Of a stretch of 64,000 nucleotides of DNA, positions 15,511-26,305 are shown piece after piece. The notes under the pieces were generated by a model. The model did no database searches, had not been told where the DNA came from, and saw only the letters and a list, made by a program, of their open reading frames with translations. The position numbers were made by a program, and so were the translations under genes. Within the stretch, counting starts at the first letter, position 1, and each line of letters begins with the position of its first letter. The stretch is from Monosporascus cannonballus (Eukaryota > Ascomycota > Sordariomycetes > Xylariales). The stretch is taken from assembly GCA_004154925.1 (NCBI GenBank), contig QJNS01000029.1, positions 124,001 through 188,000 on the forward strand, read 5' to 3'.

Positions 15511-16693
15511 TATGAGACCCTGACATCACACACAGAAGCATATAACTGAAGAAAGGTGTATTTAACAGGTTGCATGACCTCTACAAGGTCCTAGCTAGAA
15601 GGTGAGGGTAGCGAACCCTCCTTTTATACACGTAAGGTGGCCCCCGCACGAACGAGCCACCCCATCAACGCGCCACCCCACATTCGCGTTGCGCGTTGAT
15701 CTACTTACTGATTTCTTTCCCTATAAAAACCATTTCAACAACGCTTTAGAAAATTGAAAAAAAAAATCTTATTCACCAGAATCTACGCTTTCGAACGATA
15801 TGCAGGTTTTAGGTTAATTCCGTACGGCTTAAGCAATTAACGAGGTAAAACGTAAAAAATCTCTGCATTCAATCACTAAAAGTTACCAGGTTAACAGATA
15901 ATATATAATGTGCCGTATTTAAAACATGCTCACGAAACAAAAGGCCAATAAGGCTCGCCAGAAGTGATTACAAATCTAGAAAAAAGCTTTAACCCATTAA
16001 GTTATCGTATAAGGTTAATTAGGCTATGCGCTATCTTATTCGCGATTTCGCTTATACGTATAACGTCTTCTAATTAATAACGATAACCCTGAACGCCTAA
16101 GAAAAAATTAAGTAATCCAACTATTCCGTCGTTATCTTGAAATTAAGACTTTTAAAGGTACGATAATCGATTATAAGCGTTTAAATAACGCTTTTCCTGC
16201 CTTTATTTACGTTTTATTCGAACGTTTTATTTTATCGGATTTTAAAATTATTAAATAAAAAACCGATATAACGTAAACGAAATTAAAGTAATAAAGAGCA
16301 TAAATAAAAATTATTTCGTTTTCGAAAAAAACTTTAAAAAATTTGTTTTTTAAAAATACGTGTAAAAAGAAGTAAATTACTATAATGACGTATGTTAATA
16401 TTAATAGGTATTCGTTATTACCTTTCGTAATTTTCAACGGCGTTAACGTATAATAACAATCATTTCTTAATTCGGACGATAAAACATACGAAAGCTAATA
16501 TTTTACCACGTCAAAAAACGGCTGAACGAATACTAAAATCGGCTTAAAATAGCTTTGCGAATTTTTTTCTTTTATATTAAGCCGGAAAACCCGGACGAAT
16601 AAAAATTATTAATAATTAACGGCCATAACAATTATATTATCGAGGAATTTATATGGATATATTTTTAAAATAAAATATATATCATTTTCTACT

Positions 16694-17114
16694 TGTTATA
16701 ATCTAACGGTCTTGGCTTCTGAAAACGGTCGAGATCCTGAAGAACCAGACCCTGACCTAGCCAAGAAGTCACGTAACTGGCTCAAAGGGCTCAAGGGCCC
16801 TGATTGGACAAAAAGGCTTAAGCCGGATGAGCACCAGAGGGGGCTCAAAGGGGTTCAAAGGGACTTAACTAGAGAAATGTCGTTAAGCCATAAGGAATAC
16901 TTTAAGCCAGAATAAAAATATATATGTTTATTATTTCCATAATTTAAATAATTTTAGCTTATAATACTTAGTAATATTAATCGTTTATAATAATAAAATT
17001 TTAAAAAATATAATATAATTATTATATTTATTATTTAGATTTTTACGATATTTTTATTAATATAAACCCGTCGACTTAAAGTTTAATAATTAATTAAATT
17101 TATAGTTCGTTATA
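16694..17114 (+). repeat. 5' LTR of gypsy G1
   Basis: Starts TGTTATAATC and ends with a mutated CA (TTATA). Same length (421 bp) as the 3' LTR at 23071-23491. The outer half (to about 16905) is near normal GC and even keeps a 67-codon open frame; the inner half is strongly AT-rich. Confidence 0.9.
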
Positions 17115-17959
17115 TATTATAAATTTTTATTTAATAATACCGTTAAATTTTAAGTAATATTTAATATTATTAAAATATTAATTAACGGTTAAAAACCTTT
17201 ATTTAATAATTTTAGGCTCGAATTCGGAAATTAAAGAAAAGATTTTAACAACTTAAAGTTATATTATTTGCCTAATCTTTTTTCGTTTATATAAAACTAA
17301 AAAAACTAAAGCCTTACGATAAAAAACGAAATTTTTAAATTTTTTTAACTTAAATACGAATTTATTTTTATTTTTTAAACCTTAATAATTTAGTAAATAT
17401 AATTTTAATAATAAAAGTATATTTAATAGAAAATTCGATTAATTAATTTAAGCTTATTATAAGAAACTTTCTAAAAATCAAAAAAATAAATAAGGAAAAT
17501 TTTATTAATAAAATTTTTTAACTTATATTAATTTCGAAAACAAAATACGTAATAATTTCGGCAATCCGGATAAAAAACGATTAACGGTTTAATAACCTTT
17601 ATAATTCCAATAAAAAGGATTTGTATTTAAATACGCCGTAATTTTCAAAAGTTTTGCAGCTAAGGCCGGATAAAAAAATAATAAGGCTAACGTTTTTATT
17701 AATATATTTTATAAAGAATTAGAAAATAGTATAAAGGATAAAATTATTCGGATTAAATAATTAATTACTTTAAACAGATATATTGCAAAAATATTTAACA
17801 TTAATAATCGATAATTTAAAAAATAAAAACATTAATATGCCTTATATTCGGAATATAATAAGTTTAACCAGAGAAAAAAACAAGATATACCTTTTACTTT
17901 TTACGAAACGGCGCCAGAATTTATGGAATTCGGCGTTACCTATAAATAAAATTAGAACC

Positions 17960-18040
17960 AGATTAAATGTTTTAATTATAGCAAAATAGGATATAAAACC
18001 TATAAATATAAAAAACCTAAAAAATTACGATAAAATAACT
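17960..18040 (+). pseudogene. G1 Gag zinc knuckle, decayed
   Basis: The plus strand reads C-F-N-Y-S-K-I-G-Y-K-T-Y-K-Y followed by KKPKK. The spacing is exactly C-x2-C-x4-H-x4-C with second, third and fourth ligands replaced by Tyr, as C-to-T changes in RIP would produce from TGC and CAC codons. Surrounding Gag frame has multiple TAA/TAG. Confidence 0.75.
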
Positions 18041-19084
18041 GGACCTTTATATTAAAAGGATAAACCAAAAATAATTAAGGAAATAATAATAAAGTTATTA
18101 ATATAATTTAAACTAAATACGTATTAGGCTTATAACAAAAAGTTTAATAAGAATTATTACGATAAAAAATTCGATAAAAAATACGAAAAACTAGAAAACT
18201 GGCTTAATAAGTATTGCGAATATAACAAAAGACATTATGAAAATAATTACGTAAATATTAAAACTGGATAAAAAAGTTTATCCCGGAACCTTTAATCGAT
18301 ATAATAAAATATACGCTATATATTATTAACGACGGAAATATCCCGATTATAAAAAATAAAAATAATATATTTACGAACGAATTATCCGTATGTATGATAA
18401 GAAATTTAACTTTTTAAATCGTACCGGAAATAATAAAAACGATAAGTAATAATATTAACATTTTCGAATTATAGCTCTAGAAAATGTCCAGTAATTGGCC
18501 GAAACAAAAAGTTGGCCCGAAAAAAAATAATATCCGTTAAAAAACCCTTTTTATTATTATAAATAATATAATTATTAAATGAAAAAAGAATTAATCCAGC
18601 GTACGATAAAGAAATACTGTGAAAAAATTATTACGGATTTTTATTTTTAATTAGTATTTATTGCAGATTTTTTTTAAAAAAAAGCTATTAAGAAAAAAAT
18701 ACGTTAATTTATAGAAAATCTTTAAAACGATAACCAAAACGACGTATAATAGGATATAATCGCAAATATAAAAAAATAATTTATTTAATAAAAAAAGGAA
18801 TTACAGAAAAAATAAGAATACTTATTACGGTTTAAAGGAATAATATGCCGGCAATAACGATAAATATAATAATTTAATACGTTGAAAAAAAATATAAGCA
18901 AAGTTCGATAGGTTCGAATAGGAATTAAAAGAAAAAAAATACTTATAAAAACGCTGCAAAATAACGAAACCCAGAGAAATTAAAGGGAATTTCCAAGAAA
19001 GGCTTTAAACGTAACGATAAAAAACGTTAACGACCATATTACGTTGGATATACGAATTAGAATATATTAATATATCGCAATAAT

Positions 19085-19345
19085 AAACTGCGGAACTCTA
19101 GGCGGAAATTACATTATACCAAAAATAATTAATAAGCTTAAACTGCCATAGAAATATAAATTAAAACCTTATATAACGATAAATGCCGAAAGTTAGGAAT
19201 TTGTTTACGATAACGAAAAAATTATACGCGAAATTAATTATTTCGAGATTTTTGTTAAAGAGCGATATTAGACGGTTAATTTCGATATTATTTTATTCGT
19301 AAATTACGATATAATCTTAAGATTACTATAAATACGCTAGTACAG
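19085..19345 (+). pseudogene. G1 retropepsin-like protease, decayed
   Basis: The frame reads NCGTLGGNYIIP, then INKLKLP, NFDIILFVNYDIIL and a final segment ending YRILI. This matches the chromovirus protease pattern (IDSGA..NFI.P, ending DIILGLPW). The active-site triad is no longer intact and stops replace Gln/Trp codons. Confidence 0.75.
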
Positions 19346-19699
19346 AATTTTGATTAACGGCGAAACTGGCCAGATAAAATTTATTTTACTTTTTATTAAT
19401 AAATAAAAAAAATAAGATTTTAATATTTAATCGATAATCGCGACAAATATAAATATAAAGATACGATAAATACCTTATTATTTAAAAAACAAAATATAAA
19501 AAAAATAAGCATTAAAAAATACGATATATTGTCATTATTATTAAAATAAAATTAAAGCAATTAAATAACGATTTAGAACAATAAAAATAATAACTTAAGG
19601 AATTAGAAAATTTAATTAATATGTTATTATAATACTATAAATAGGAATAATTTTTTTAAGAAAAAATTCGATACGAAATTATTAGAACATAATAAATAA

Positions 19700-21010
19700 A
19701 ATTATAAAATAATCTTTAAGGAAAAATCTTTGACAAAGTTTTATCTTATTTATAACTTTAACGGAAACGAATCACGTATTTTTAAAAAATACCTGGAAAA
19801 TCGGTTATAAAAAGGATAAATTCGACTTTCGAAATTACTAGCAAAATATCTAATATTTTTCGTACTAAAAAAATGGAAAATTACGATTTGCAATTAATTA
19901 TTAATAATTAAATAATATTATTATTAAAAATCGAATATTATTATCCTTAATTACGGAAATAAAAAACCAATTTTACGGAATTAAATGGTTTACCGTATTT
20001 AATCTTAAAAAAATATAACTTTATCAAAATTAAAAAAAAGATACGAATAAAAAATAAATTTTAAAACGAAATATGAATTATTTAAATATTTGGTTACGTT
20101 AATAAAATTTACGAACGTACTAATAACCTTTTAACGAATAATTAATTATATATTACGAGAATATCTTGATATTTTCGTTATTTGCTATCTTAATAACATT
20201 TTCATTTTTTCAAAAACAGAAAAAGCATATATAGAATATGTTTATAAAGTTTTTCAAATTTTATAAAACGTAAACTTATTTATTAACGTAAAAAGAAATC
20301 AGTTTTATAAGCAAGAAATAAAATATCTAAAATATATTATTACCCCAAAACATATTAGAATAAACCTTAAGAAAATCGCTGTAATTACGGAATGATAAAC
20401 GTTAACGATAATTAAGAAGGTATAGATATTTCTTGGATCCGCTAATTATTACAGAAAATTTATTCGAAATTTTAGCAAAATAACTATACCTTTAACGAAT
20501 TTTACGAAAAAAATTTTTAAATAAACGCCAAATACGGAAAAAATATTTTAAAATATTAAAAATACGATTATTAACGAATCAGTATTAATTATGTACGATT
20601 TAAATTATTTCGTTAAGTTAAAAACCGATATTTCGGATTACGCGTTAAACGTAATAATTGGATAACGAAATAATTAAAATAAATTGCATTTTATTGTATT
20701 TTTTTATATAAGTTAAAAAAAGCTAAATGTAATTACGATATTTTAAATAAAAAATTTATAGTTATTATTATAGTATTTCGGAAATTTAGGTATTTTTTAA
20801 AGGGAAACTTATACCAGATTAAGGTTTATACGGATTATCAAAATCTTACTTAATTTACTACAACCAGGGAGCTTATAGAACGATAATAAAAATATGCGAA
20901 AAAATTGGCGAATTTCGATTTCGTTATTATTTACAAAAAAGAATTAAAAAATAGCAAAGCAAATATTTTAAGTAAGCAACAAATTTCGAAAAGAAATTAA
21001 TTAAAATTAG
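19700..21010 (+). pseudogene. G1 reverse transcriptase and RNase H, decayed
   Basis: The catalytic box at 20186-20197 reads Y-L-N-N instead of YLDD, both catalytic Asp codons changed (GAC/GAT to AAC/AAT), followed by IFIFSKTEKAYIEYVYKVF. Downstream are LKYIITPKHIR and FLGSANYYRKFIRNFSK, then RNase H signatures TDISDYALNVII, FRKFRYFLKGN and VYTDYQNLTY. The order and spacing are those of Ty3/gypsy pol. Confidence 0.88.
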
Positions 21011-21169
21011 TTATATAATTTTCGATATTATTATAAAAGGATATTTACGCTTACGACAAATCGCGACGATTCGGGCAATACCTAGCAATATATATCAGAA
21101 AATCTAATAATATAACGATAATTTCTTAAAAAACCAAAAAACGGACAAAATATATATATTAAAAAATAC

Positions 21170-22100
21170 CAAAAAGATTTAATACGAAAAATACATAAAT
21201 ATTAATTATATAAATATCCAAGGATCCATAAAACCTTAAAGTAACTTTAACGCATATATTTCTTTTTTAAAATAAAATTAATAATATAAAATGTTATACT
21301 GTAATATAATATTTACGCCAAAGTAAAGAATTAACAATATAAGTTATATAGAAAATTATAGCCATTATTTATCGCAAAATAATTATAATATTTAATTATA
21401 TTTAATTTTATTACTAAACTTCTTATATTAAAAAATCTATTTACGGAAATATATTATAATAATATTTTCGTATCCGTCGACCGATTCACGAAATTGCTTT
21501 ATTTTTTACCATATTATAAAGACATAAACGGCGAATAATTAATATATATTTTTTTAAAAAATATATTTTCAATATATACGGATTATTAATAAAACTTATA
21601 TTAAATAAAGGATTAATATTCGCATTTAAATTTTAATAAGGTTTAATAATATAAATCGACCTAAATTATAAATTATCTAACGTATTTAAATCTTAAACGG
21701 ATAAATAAATAAAATAAAGAAATTAAATTTTGGAAATTTACTTACGATATTATATTAATTACAAATAAAATAATTTAATTAAACAATTACCAATTATACA
21801 ATTAACTTATAATATTAATTACTAAAAAATATTAAAATAATACCTATAAACGTTAATTTTGGTTTTATTCCAAAAGTTTATAAAAAAATACGCAATAATA
21901 GTTCAATTAATATCAAAATAATCTTTACGTCAAAATAATTACGACAGCTATATTGAAAAATAAAAATAAAACTAAAGTTCGTACGAAATCAAATAAATAA
22001 ATATTATAACCAAAAAAGGTTAAAAAATTAACTTTCGAAAAAGGGGAAATAATTTTCTTTATTATAAAAAATATTTAAATAAAATGACCAAATAAAAACC
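21170..22100 (+). pseudogene. G1 integrase core, decayed
   Basis: Recognisable by VSVDRFTKLLYFLPYYKD at about 21465-21520, the conserved strand before the second catalytic Asp of gypsy integrases, preceded by the HHCC-like region. Many TAA codons interrupt it. The degraded C-terminal part leads into the chromodomain. Confidence 0.8.
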
Positions 22101-22274
22101 ACGATTTCAAATATATCGGTTTATATAGGATCGCCAAAAAAATCTTAAAAAATAATTATTAATTAAAATTTCCACCAAAAATCAAATTTTATTTAATTTT
22201 TTATATTTCTTTATTTAAATTAACAGCAAATATAATTAAGGTGTATACGGTACAAAACGACGCGGAAATAAAAA

Positions 22275-22425
22275 ACGAATAAATATACGAAAGGAAAAAA
22301 ATATTCGACATGCAAAAGCAAAACGGATTTACCCAGTACTTAATCAAATGGAAAAAGCACCCGGACTCCGAAAACACCTGGAACCCGCCAAAAACCTTAT
22401 TAGCGCCCAGCGCCTGCTGAAAATT
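22275..22425 (+). pseudogene. G1 integrase chromodomain, well preserved
   Basis: The plus frame reads ERKKIFDMQKQNGF, then TQYLIKWKKHPDSENTWNPP, then KTLLAPSAC. This is the chromodomain signature (YLIKWKG..DSENTWEP) that defines chromoviruses and guides insertion to heterochromatin marks. It is far less mutated than the rest of pol. Confidence 0.88.
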
Positions 22426-22449
22426 TTTTACCAATAACGACAGGCGCGT

Positions 22450-23065
22450 TCCAGTTAAGGGTTGACCAATTAATAGCCGGGATATCGGGCCAATCGGCTG
22501 TAACCTATATTAACGTAATAATTGCAACGGCAGCCTTTAATTATTTTTTTTTCGAAACGCTTAAATTTCTTTATTGCCTTCGTACCTTAAATACCGTAAC
22601 AAAATATTTTAATTTCTCGTTAATGAAAAAATCTTTTATTTCCGCAAATAATTTAAACGACCAAATAATTCGTTAAGATATTATTAAATCTTTAAAAGTT
22701 CCTTTTCGGTAATACGTTTTTTTAATTTTAAACAATTTTCCTTACCAATTAATTTACGGTATTTAAATTCGGAAGGATTAAAAAAATTATAAGGATTTTC
22801 GTAAGCGGTATAAAAGGTATATTTCCTTAAATTGCGATAAACTTTATATATTTTATTTTCAGATTTATAACAGAAATAAAAAATATGCGAAAATATAATA
22901 AAACTAAGGCGGTTAATCCGTTTTGAAAAAACGAAAACGTTAATACGTTTACGAAACCGGGATTTTTTAATATAATCCGATATAATAAATATAAAAAAAA
23001 GATACTTATTAAAATTAATAAATAAACGGAATGATTTTTAGGGACAAAGATCCTGGAAAAGGAGA
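22450..23065 (-). pseudogene. G1 antisense frame between chromodomain and 3' LTR
   Basis: On the minus strand this 0.6-kb block has coding character but many stops. It corresponds by position to the better-kept frame at 63661-63921 in G3 and to 43340-43860 in G2. From those the product would be a Cys-rich segment, then a Lys/Glu-rich coiled-coil-like helix. Function unknown; see findings. Confidence 0.5.
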
Positions 23066-23070
23066 AATCG

Positions 23071-23491
23071 TATTATAATCTAACGGTCTTAGTTTTTGAA
23101 AATGGTCGGAATCCTAAAGAATTAAATTCCGATTTAGCTAAGAAATTACGTAATTAGCTTAAAGAGCTTAAGGGCCCTAATTGGACAAAAAGGCTTAAGC
23201 CGGATAAACATTAAAAGAGGCTCAAAAAGGCTTAAAACAACTTAATTAAAGAAGTATTGTTAAGCTATAAGAAATACCTTAAGCTAGAACAAGGATATAT
23301 ACGTTTATTATTTCCATAGTTTAGATAGCTTTAGCTTGCAATACTTATCAATACCAATCGTTTGCAATAATAAGGTATTAAGAGATGTAATACGATTATT
23401 GTATCTATTGCTCAGATTCCCACGATATTTCTGCTAACATAAACCCGTCGACTTAAGGTTTAATAGTTGGTTAAACCCATAGCTCGTCACA
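23071..23491 (+). repeat. 3' LTR of gypsy G1
   Basis: 421 bp, aligned end to end with the 5' LTR; TG has become TA at the start and it ends CGTCACA. Here the inner half (to about 23290) is the mutated one and the outer half is clean, the mirror image of the 5' LTR. Confidence 0.9.
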
Positions 23492-23496
23492 CTGCT

Positions 23497-24150
23497 TGCT
23501 TATATTTTTTATATTTTCTAGCCTTTTAATATAAGTATATTTGCTATCTTGAAGTAGAAATTCTGTTACTGGTTTCGTAATTGCTATTACGGGCGGGTTT
23601 TCGAAATTATAAGTAAACCGACTTTTTTAGATATTCGTAAAAGCATAAAAAAGATTATAATAACTTTAAAATATATTATAAAAAGTTACGAAGTAATAAG
23701 TTTACGTCCTATTAATAGAAGAAAAATATTAAATAATAAATACGTTAAAGAAAAAAGGGCGACAACGAATATACTCGTCCTAAAATCGATTCACATCTTA
23801 AAACGTCCTGATTTTTTTAGCCAAATAATTACTTTAAATGTTAAAACGCCCAAATTATTTAAGGAATTAACCCCGTTCGAAAAATCCCTAATAAAAGTTG
23901 ATTTAACGTACGGAAATTTTACCGTACGCCTTTTGTTTCACAAGTTCGCCAAGGCCCTTAACGATAAAACCGTTAAGTTTTTTACCGCCGAAGTTTATAA
24001 TAACCAATTAACTGCAGCCCTTAAAAAAGCGAAGCTCAAAAAGCGTAAAAAAATGCAGCCCGAGCTAAATAAAGATTTCGTGAAGATAATTTCGGTTAAG
24101 AAGGTAAAAGTAGAGCAGAAGGCCCTTGCGAAAAGACATTTTCCCATTAT
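23497..24150 (+). pseudogene. Pogo transposase C-terminal part, copy 1
   Basis: Continues the transposase after the G1 insertion. A clean frame from 23933 reads HKFAKALNDKTVKF, then LTAALKKAKLKKRKKMQ, a basic coiled-coil tail typical of fungal pogo transposases. It is cut at 24151 by a gypsy solo LTR. The counterpart in copy 2 is at about 61975-62200. Confidence 0.75.
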
Positions 24151-24514
24151 TGTGACGGCTAGGCGGTTTAACTAACTATTAAACCTTAGTCGTACGGGTT
24201 TATGTTGACAGGAGTATCGTGGGATTCTGAGCAATGGATACAGTAACGTATTACGTCTCTTAATATTAAGGGTACCAGAGTTGTATCGCAAACAATTAAT
24301 ATTAATAAATGTTGCAAGCTAATGCTATCTAAATTATGAAATTAACGAACGTATTATACTTGGGCGTAATTCTTATTAATCTTAGGACTTGTTGGATTCG
24401 CCAGCAATCTTCGCGATCTAGGACTTGCCAGCGATTTTCGCGAATTACGTGACTTGAAGCGTCCCCATTCTTTTCCGACCGTTTCTGGTCGTGCCAAGCA
24501 GCTGGGTCATGACA
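24151..24514 (-). repeat. Gypsy (G-family) solo LTR inside pogo copy 1
   Basis: 364 bp, TGTGACGGCT...GGTCATGACA on the plus strand. This is the reverse complement of the G1 LTR family and similar to the LTRs at 42799, 55849 and 63210. Flanks ATTAT and GTTAT form a duplication with one transition. Copy 2 of pogo (about 62188) is uninterrupted at the same place. Confidence 0.85.
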
Positions 24515-24854
24515 GTTATTCGGAAAAATCAAAAGCAAAACGAGCTTTCCGAAAGCGAAAAAAATAACAAGGTGGAACTGGATTATATCTTTATACGTTT
24601 TATTTAGTATGGAATTAATTGATTAAGTGGTTGTTAAGATATTGTTATTTATATAAAAGGGTTGTTGTGGCGATGGCTTCAAAAATGGGTGGCGCGTTGA
24701 TGGGGTGGCCCGTTCGTGGGGGGGCCATCTTAAATACAACTGAAGCTAAGAAGAAAAGATACCGGGGGTGCATAAAGTAGCCTCGTTTCAGTAGGTGATC
24801 AAACTAAGCCAAGGCTTAGCTGTTTGATCGACTTCAGCTGGGTCTGACACATGT

Positions 24855-25898
24855 TTAGATGGAATTTCTCTATCCTAGTGCATGGAAGAAAGGCCAGTAT
24901 GCATATCAACAACACCTGCACACCTCTCTCTTTGCCGTTGGGAAGTCTTGTCGATATTTCGCATTTTAGAGCCTCCCCTAGATCCTAAGAGAAGTGGGTA
25001 GGTAAGTAGGTACCTGGATGTCGTATACTCGTCTTGTGGTGCTACTGCTCGTCGTATGTTTGACCTGTACGTTATTCCGGGTTCCCTAGACGCACTCTCT
25101 TGAAAGCTCTGAAATGGAAGCCGTGTTATTGCATATCTCTGCTCCTCACAATTAAGGCATTGGCCTCATGGTATAAGTCGAATCCGGCGAACGGAGCAAA
25201 GTCGTGGCAGTAGTTTACCGTTGTCACATAACGCCGCAGCATTACACAAGGTTCACCCTACATGCGATTTCCTAATCTGGAAACTGGGGGCTGCGCGTTA
25301 AAGATGCAAGGCATGTAGCCGGGCCTTGACTATAACATGGCTCTGGAGTCTGTGCTTCGGTATATTGATACCTTAGCGGAAACTCCCTCCCGACTTTGTT
25401 CCTGCTATATTCCCATGTTACATGCTGAAATACTTTTACTGACCCCAAGAAGTGCCGTCCAGGACAAGGCTTCATAGATCTGAATCGCAAGGTGGGCGAT
25501 TTATCCCGTGACCCCTCTGACTCGCGAATACAACGATGCAGCCCAGTCAATTTACGAGAGACTTTTTGTACCCTGAAACAGGGGCCTAAGGTGCCAATAC
25601 GCACTAAGTTGAGCGCCGAACTAAAAAACTGGGGTATATCGCTGGGAACCGCTGTCTGGGACGTCCAAATTCTGCGACGCGTTTGACAAATGTAACGTCG
25701 CGCGGGATGTTACAATAGTTGGAAACTAAGACGAAACCACCCAGTATCGAGGCTGTGATCCCTATATGCCTGCATTTTAGGAGGAGAGCACTTGGAAGTC
25801 AAATGCCTCTTAGAACCGGGTTCATGCGCACCTATAAAGCCTGATCAGATTCGGCGAGATTTTGACGTCCCGCATCTACAAACCTCTTTACTTCGTGC
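24855..25898. other. Intergenic region right of the first nest
   Basis: Normal-GC sequence returns at once after 24854. Short frames on both strands have no recognisable motif. No gene supported. Confidence 0.4.
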
Positions 25899-25907
25899 TA
25901 TATATAA
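25899..25907 (+). promoter_or_regulatory. TATA box of the secreted-protein gene
   Basis: TATATATAA lies 58 bp before the ATG at 25965, a plausible core promoter spacing for a short leader. Inferred from sequence and position. Confidence 0.5.
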
Positions 25908-25964
25908 TCTTTACTTTTGCCCATCTGCTGTGCGGATTTCTATTACTTTTCTATCACATCAAAA

Positions 25965-26305
25965 ATGAAGGTCCTTTCCGTCCTGTCTCTCTTTGCCGCC
26001 GGCGTCTTGGCACAGAATGGGTGAGCTCTTCTCTCTAGGCCACGGCTGAGTGAGCCGCATCAAAAGATTGGGCTAACTAATAGATCCACAGCTGTGGCTT
26101 CCCCGACGGCCCCGATTGTGTCTCTCTTGGAGAAGGCCCCAATGGACTGGAACAATTCGCCGATGATGGGTGCTGCCTATTGCCCGGGCGTTGCGGCAAT
26201 GGCGATGGCGGCGAGGTATGCGAGCGCGTGGCTGTTGGGGACAACAACAAGGCCCGCCTCCGCAGAGTGCCAAGAGGGCTTCGGTTCAGTCGGATGAAGA
26301 ACTGA
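25965..26305 (+). CDS. Small secreted cysteine-rich protein, effector-like
   Basis: Two exons, 25965-26020 and 26092-26305. The 71-nt intron has donor GTGAGC, branch GGCTAACTAA and acceptor CACAG. The product is 89 residues. Residues 1-16 are a clear signal peptide (MKVLSVLSLFAAGVLA, predicted cleavage before Gln17). The mature ~73 residues carry six cysteines at 20, 28, 46, 47, 53 and 62, including an adjacent pair (GCC), a common disulfide layout in secreted fungal proteins. The tail is basic (RLRRVPRGLRFSR). There is no transmembrane segment. A TATA box lies 58 bp upstream. It sits about 1.1 kb from a RIP-damaged transposon nest, a typical setting for effector candidates. No family is recognised; secretion is well supported, role is inference. 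Confidence 0.8.

Larger units (their letters stand above)
16694..23491 (+). mobile_element. Chromodomain Ty3/gypsy retrotransposon G1, full length, RIP-damaged
   Basis: 6798 bp with two 421-bp LTRs. It inserted into the pogo transposase frame; flanking CTACT and CTGCT are a mutated 5-bp duplication, and pogo copy 2 near 61535 gives the empty site. Plus-strand pol order is Gag zinc knuckle (about 17968), protease (about 19085-19345), reverse transcriptase (about 19700-20500), RNase H (about 20600-21000), integrase (about 21170-22100) and chromodomain (about 22275-22420). Between chromodomain and 3' LTR is about 600 bp whose coding character is on the opposite strand. In-frame stops are almost all TAA/TAG at Gln/Trp positions, the mark of RIP. 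Not functional. Confidence 0.92.
15635..24730 (+). mobile_element. Pogo/Fot-type DNA transposon, copy 1 (RIP-damaged, with two nested insertions)
   Basis: Terminal inverted repeats start AGGTGGCCCC at the left and end GGCCATCT at the right; the match runs over about 45 bp with CCACCCCATCAACGCG. TA duplications lie at 15633-15634 and 24731-24732, and the uninterrupted LTR at 58006-58244 shows a single TA there. Removing the two nested insertions leaves about 1924 bp, against 1933 bp for copy 2 at 60471-62403. Decayed transposase frames lie on the plus strand: an RLRKN-VIQLFRRYLEIKT segment near 16100, LPFVIFNGVNV near 16420 (DDE core), and KFCYWFRN then NRRKILNNKYVKEKRA near 23560-23760. These fit a DDE_1 (pogo/Fot/CENP-B-like) transposase. 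Many in-frame TAA/TAG codons show that it is dead. Confidence 0.85.
15511..24849 (-). mobile_element. Copia-type solo LTR (minus), split by a nested pogo element
   Basis: The LTR is in two pieces, 15511-15634 and 24733-24849 (about 241 bp in total), separated by the pogo element. On the minus strand it begins TGTCAGACCC and is nearly the same as the uninterrupted 239-bp LTR at 58006-58244. The 5-bp duplication CATGT flanks it at 15506-15510 and 24850-24854. With no internal copia sequence between the pieces except the later insertion, this is a solo LTR left by LTR-LTR recombination. It is the outermost and oldest layer of the nest. Confidence 0.85.

Noticed and set aside
22201..22434. Minus-strand frame across the G1 chromodomain
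   Set aside because: The plus strand encodes a clear chromodomain, so this is its shadow. The proposed antisense gene of G1 starts only beyond it.
15700..24100. Possible mitochondrial or bacterial origin of the AT-rich blocks
   Set aside because: They contain LTRs, TIRs, pol and DDE domains with RIP-type stops and are joined to nuclear genes by transposon junctions.
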